Of a stretch of DNA of 64,000 nucleotides, positions 63,257 through 64,000 are shown piece by piece. Location: assembly GCA_016125505.1 (NCBI GenBank), contig WGLP01000002.1, forward strand, positions 434,001-498,000, written 5' to 3'. The notes under the pieces are model-generated. The model was given only the letters and a program-made list of their open reading frames with translations. It was not told where the DNA came from and did not search any database. This stretch comes from Gammaproteobacteria bacterium. Its GTDB lineage: Bacteria > Pseudomonadota > Gammaproteobacteria > UBA6429 > Thiohalophilaceae. Made by a program: the position numbers and the translations under genes. Every line of letters starts with the position of its first letter. Within the stretch, counting starts at the first letter, position 1.

Positions 63257-64000
63257 ATGAGAATCGTATTAATTGGTGCCCCCGGCGGGGGTAAAGGCAC
63301 TCAAGCGAAAATGCTGATTGAAAAGTACGGCATACCCCAGGTGTCCACCGGTGATCTATTACGCGAGGCGGTGAAAGCCGGTACGCCATTGGGTATGCGC
63401 GCCAAGGCCGCGATGGACGCAGGTCAGCTGGTTTCCGACGATATCGTCCTGGGGATGATTCAGGAACGCCTGGCCAAGGCCGATGCGCAGAAAGGTTTCA
63501 TCCTCGACGGCTTCCCGCGCAATATTCCGCAGGCCGAAGCCCTGGACAAGATGCTGACCAAGGTGGGTAAACCGCTGCAGACGGCCATGTTGATCGATGT
63601 CGATTTCGATGTGCTGATGCAGCGCCTGACCGGCCGCCGCACCTGCCAATCCTGTGGCCAGATGTACAACGTCTATACCAACCCGCCGCGTGCGGAGGGT
63701 GTCTGTGACAAGTGCGGCGGCACCGTCGTACAGCGTTCCGATGATAACGAGGCTACCATCAGCAATCGCCTGCGCGTCTATGAGGCGCAGACGGCACCCT
63801 TAGTCGATTACTACCGCAAGCAGGGCAAGCTGCGCACAGTACAGGGCATTGGTGAGATCAAGGATATCTTCAAGAATATCACCCAGATCCTGGACAGTCT
63901 GCCGGCCGCCGGCGGCGCTAAACCCAAAGCCAAGCCGAAGGCAAAACCGAAGGCGGCAGCTGCCAGCACCGAGACCAAGCCGGCTGCCAAGAAGGCGAGC
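63257..64000 (+). CDS. adk: Adenylate kinase with Lys/Ala-rich C-terminal extension, 3' end cut by window
   Basis: An open frame of 248 codons to the window edge. P-loop GAPGGGKGTQAK, NMP-binding STGDLLREAV, FPRNIPQAEAL (DGFPRN) and LTGRRTC are those of adenylate kinase. The LID has four Cys (CQSCG and CDKCG), the zinc-binding long form. The enzyme interconverts ATP + AMP and 2 ADP. Residues after about 215 are an unusual run of Lys, Ala and Pro (GAKPKAKPKAKPKAAA) that continues past the edge; normal adenylate kinases end near there. The tail resembles histone H1-like Lys/Ala tracts. Confidence 0.93.
   Translation, partial: MRIVLIGAPGGGKGTQAKMLIEKYGIPQVSTGDLLREAVKAGTPLGMRAKAAMDAGQLVSDDIVLGMIQERLAKADAQKGFILDGFPRNIPQAEALDKMLTKVGKPLQTAMLIDVDFDVLMQRLTGRRTCQSCGQMYNVYTNPPRAEGVCDKCGGTVVQRSDDNEATISNRLRVYEAQTAPLVDYYRKQGKLRTVQGIGEIKDIFKNITQILDSLPAAGGAKPKAKPKAKPKAAAASTETKPAAKKAS

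Overview
The window reads as chromosomal DNA of a gammaproteobacterium with moderately high GC. MutH, a MetA-type homoserine acyltransferase, an ArfB-type hydrolase, a YcbB/YcbK-like cell-wall pair and the mixture of housekeeping genes support this. A DsrE2-like protein in the first 2 kb is compatible with a sulfur-metabolising relative, but the species cannot be named. The window is cut inside a gene at both ends: an epimerase on the left and adenylate kinase on the right.

Layout. (1) 1-3.6 kb: a truncated epimerase, a DsrE2-like gene divergent from a marR-type regulator with a perfect palindromic operator between them, then an HD-GYP c-di-GMP phosphodiesterase response regulator coupled to a CheY-like receiver. 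(2) 3.66-23.33 kb: an accessory island whose two edges carry the same ~87-bp sequence in inverted orientation, with a zinc-ribbon transposase gene just inside the right edge. It holds an unknown membrane protein and lipoprotein, two diverged copies of a c-di-GMP-I (GEMM) riboswitch, two unknown proteins with a sirtuin, a lipoprotein, a 2,300-residue two-partner-secretion adhesin, and a defence-like module. That module is a BrxR/CapW-type WYL regulator divergent from an adenine methyltransferase gene interrupted by one amber codon, followed by a PD-(D/E)XK nuclease-like gene. (3) 23.3-31.2 kb: a small secreted protein and a complete MoxR-DUF58-BatA-BatB/C-BatD operon. (4) 31.4-64 kb: ordinary core genome. 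This includes class I aldolase, a CBS protein, L,D-transpeptidase with a YcbK-like peptidase, PolX, ArfB, DEAD-box helicase, MFS and CbiM-like proteins, TlpA-like thioredoxins and MetA. It also includes a metzincin-like protein, MarC, an atypical kinase, a PP2C phosphatase, two FHA proteins, MutH, MoaC/MoaD/MoaE, pyrophosphatase and adenylate kinase.

How parts may work together. The HD-GYP protein would lower c-di-GMP. Two putative c-di-GMP aptamers lie a few kilobases away, one before the unknown/unknown/sirtuin genes and one before the lipoprotein and giant adhesin, so surface adhesion is plausibly controlled by this second messenger. The defence-like module (WYL repressor, methyltransferase, nuclease) shares the island with the transposase; the amber codon may have inactivated its methyltransferase. 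Kinase, phosphatase and FHA proteins at 51-55.6 kb look like a small phosphothreonine signalling set.

All calls come from reading the sequence and recalling family motifs; no database search was run.
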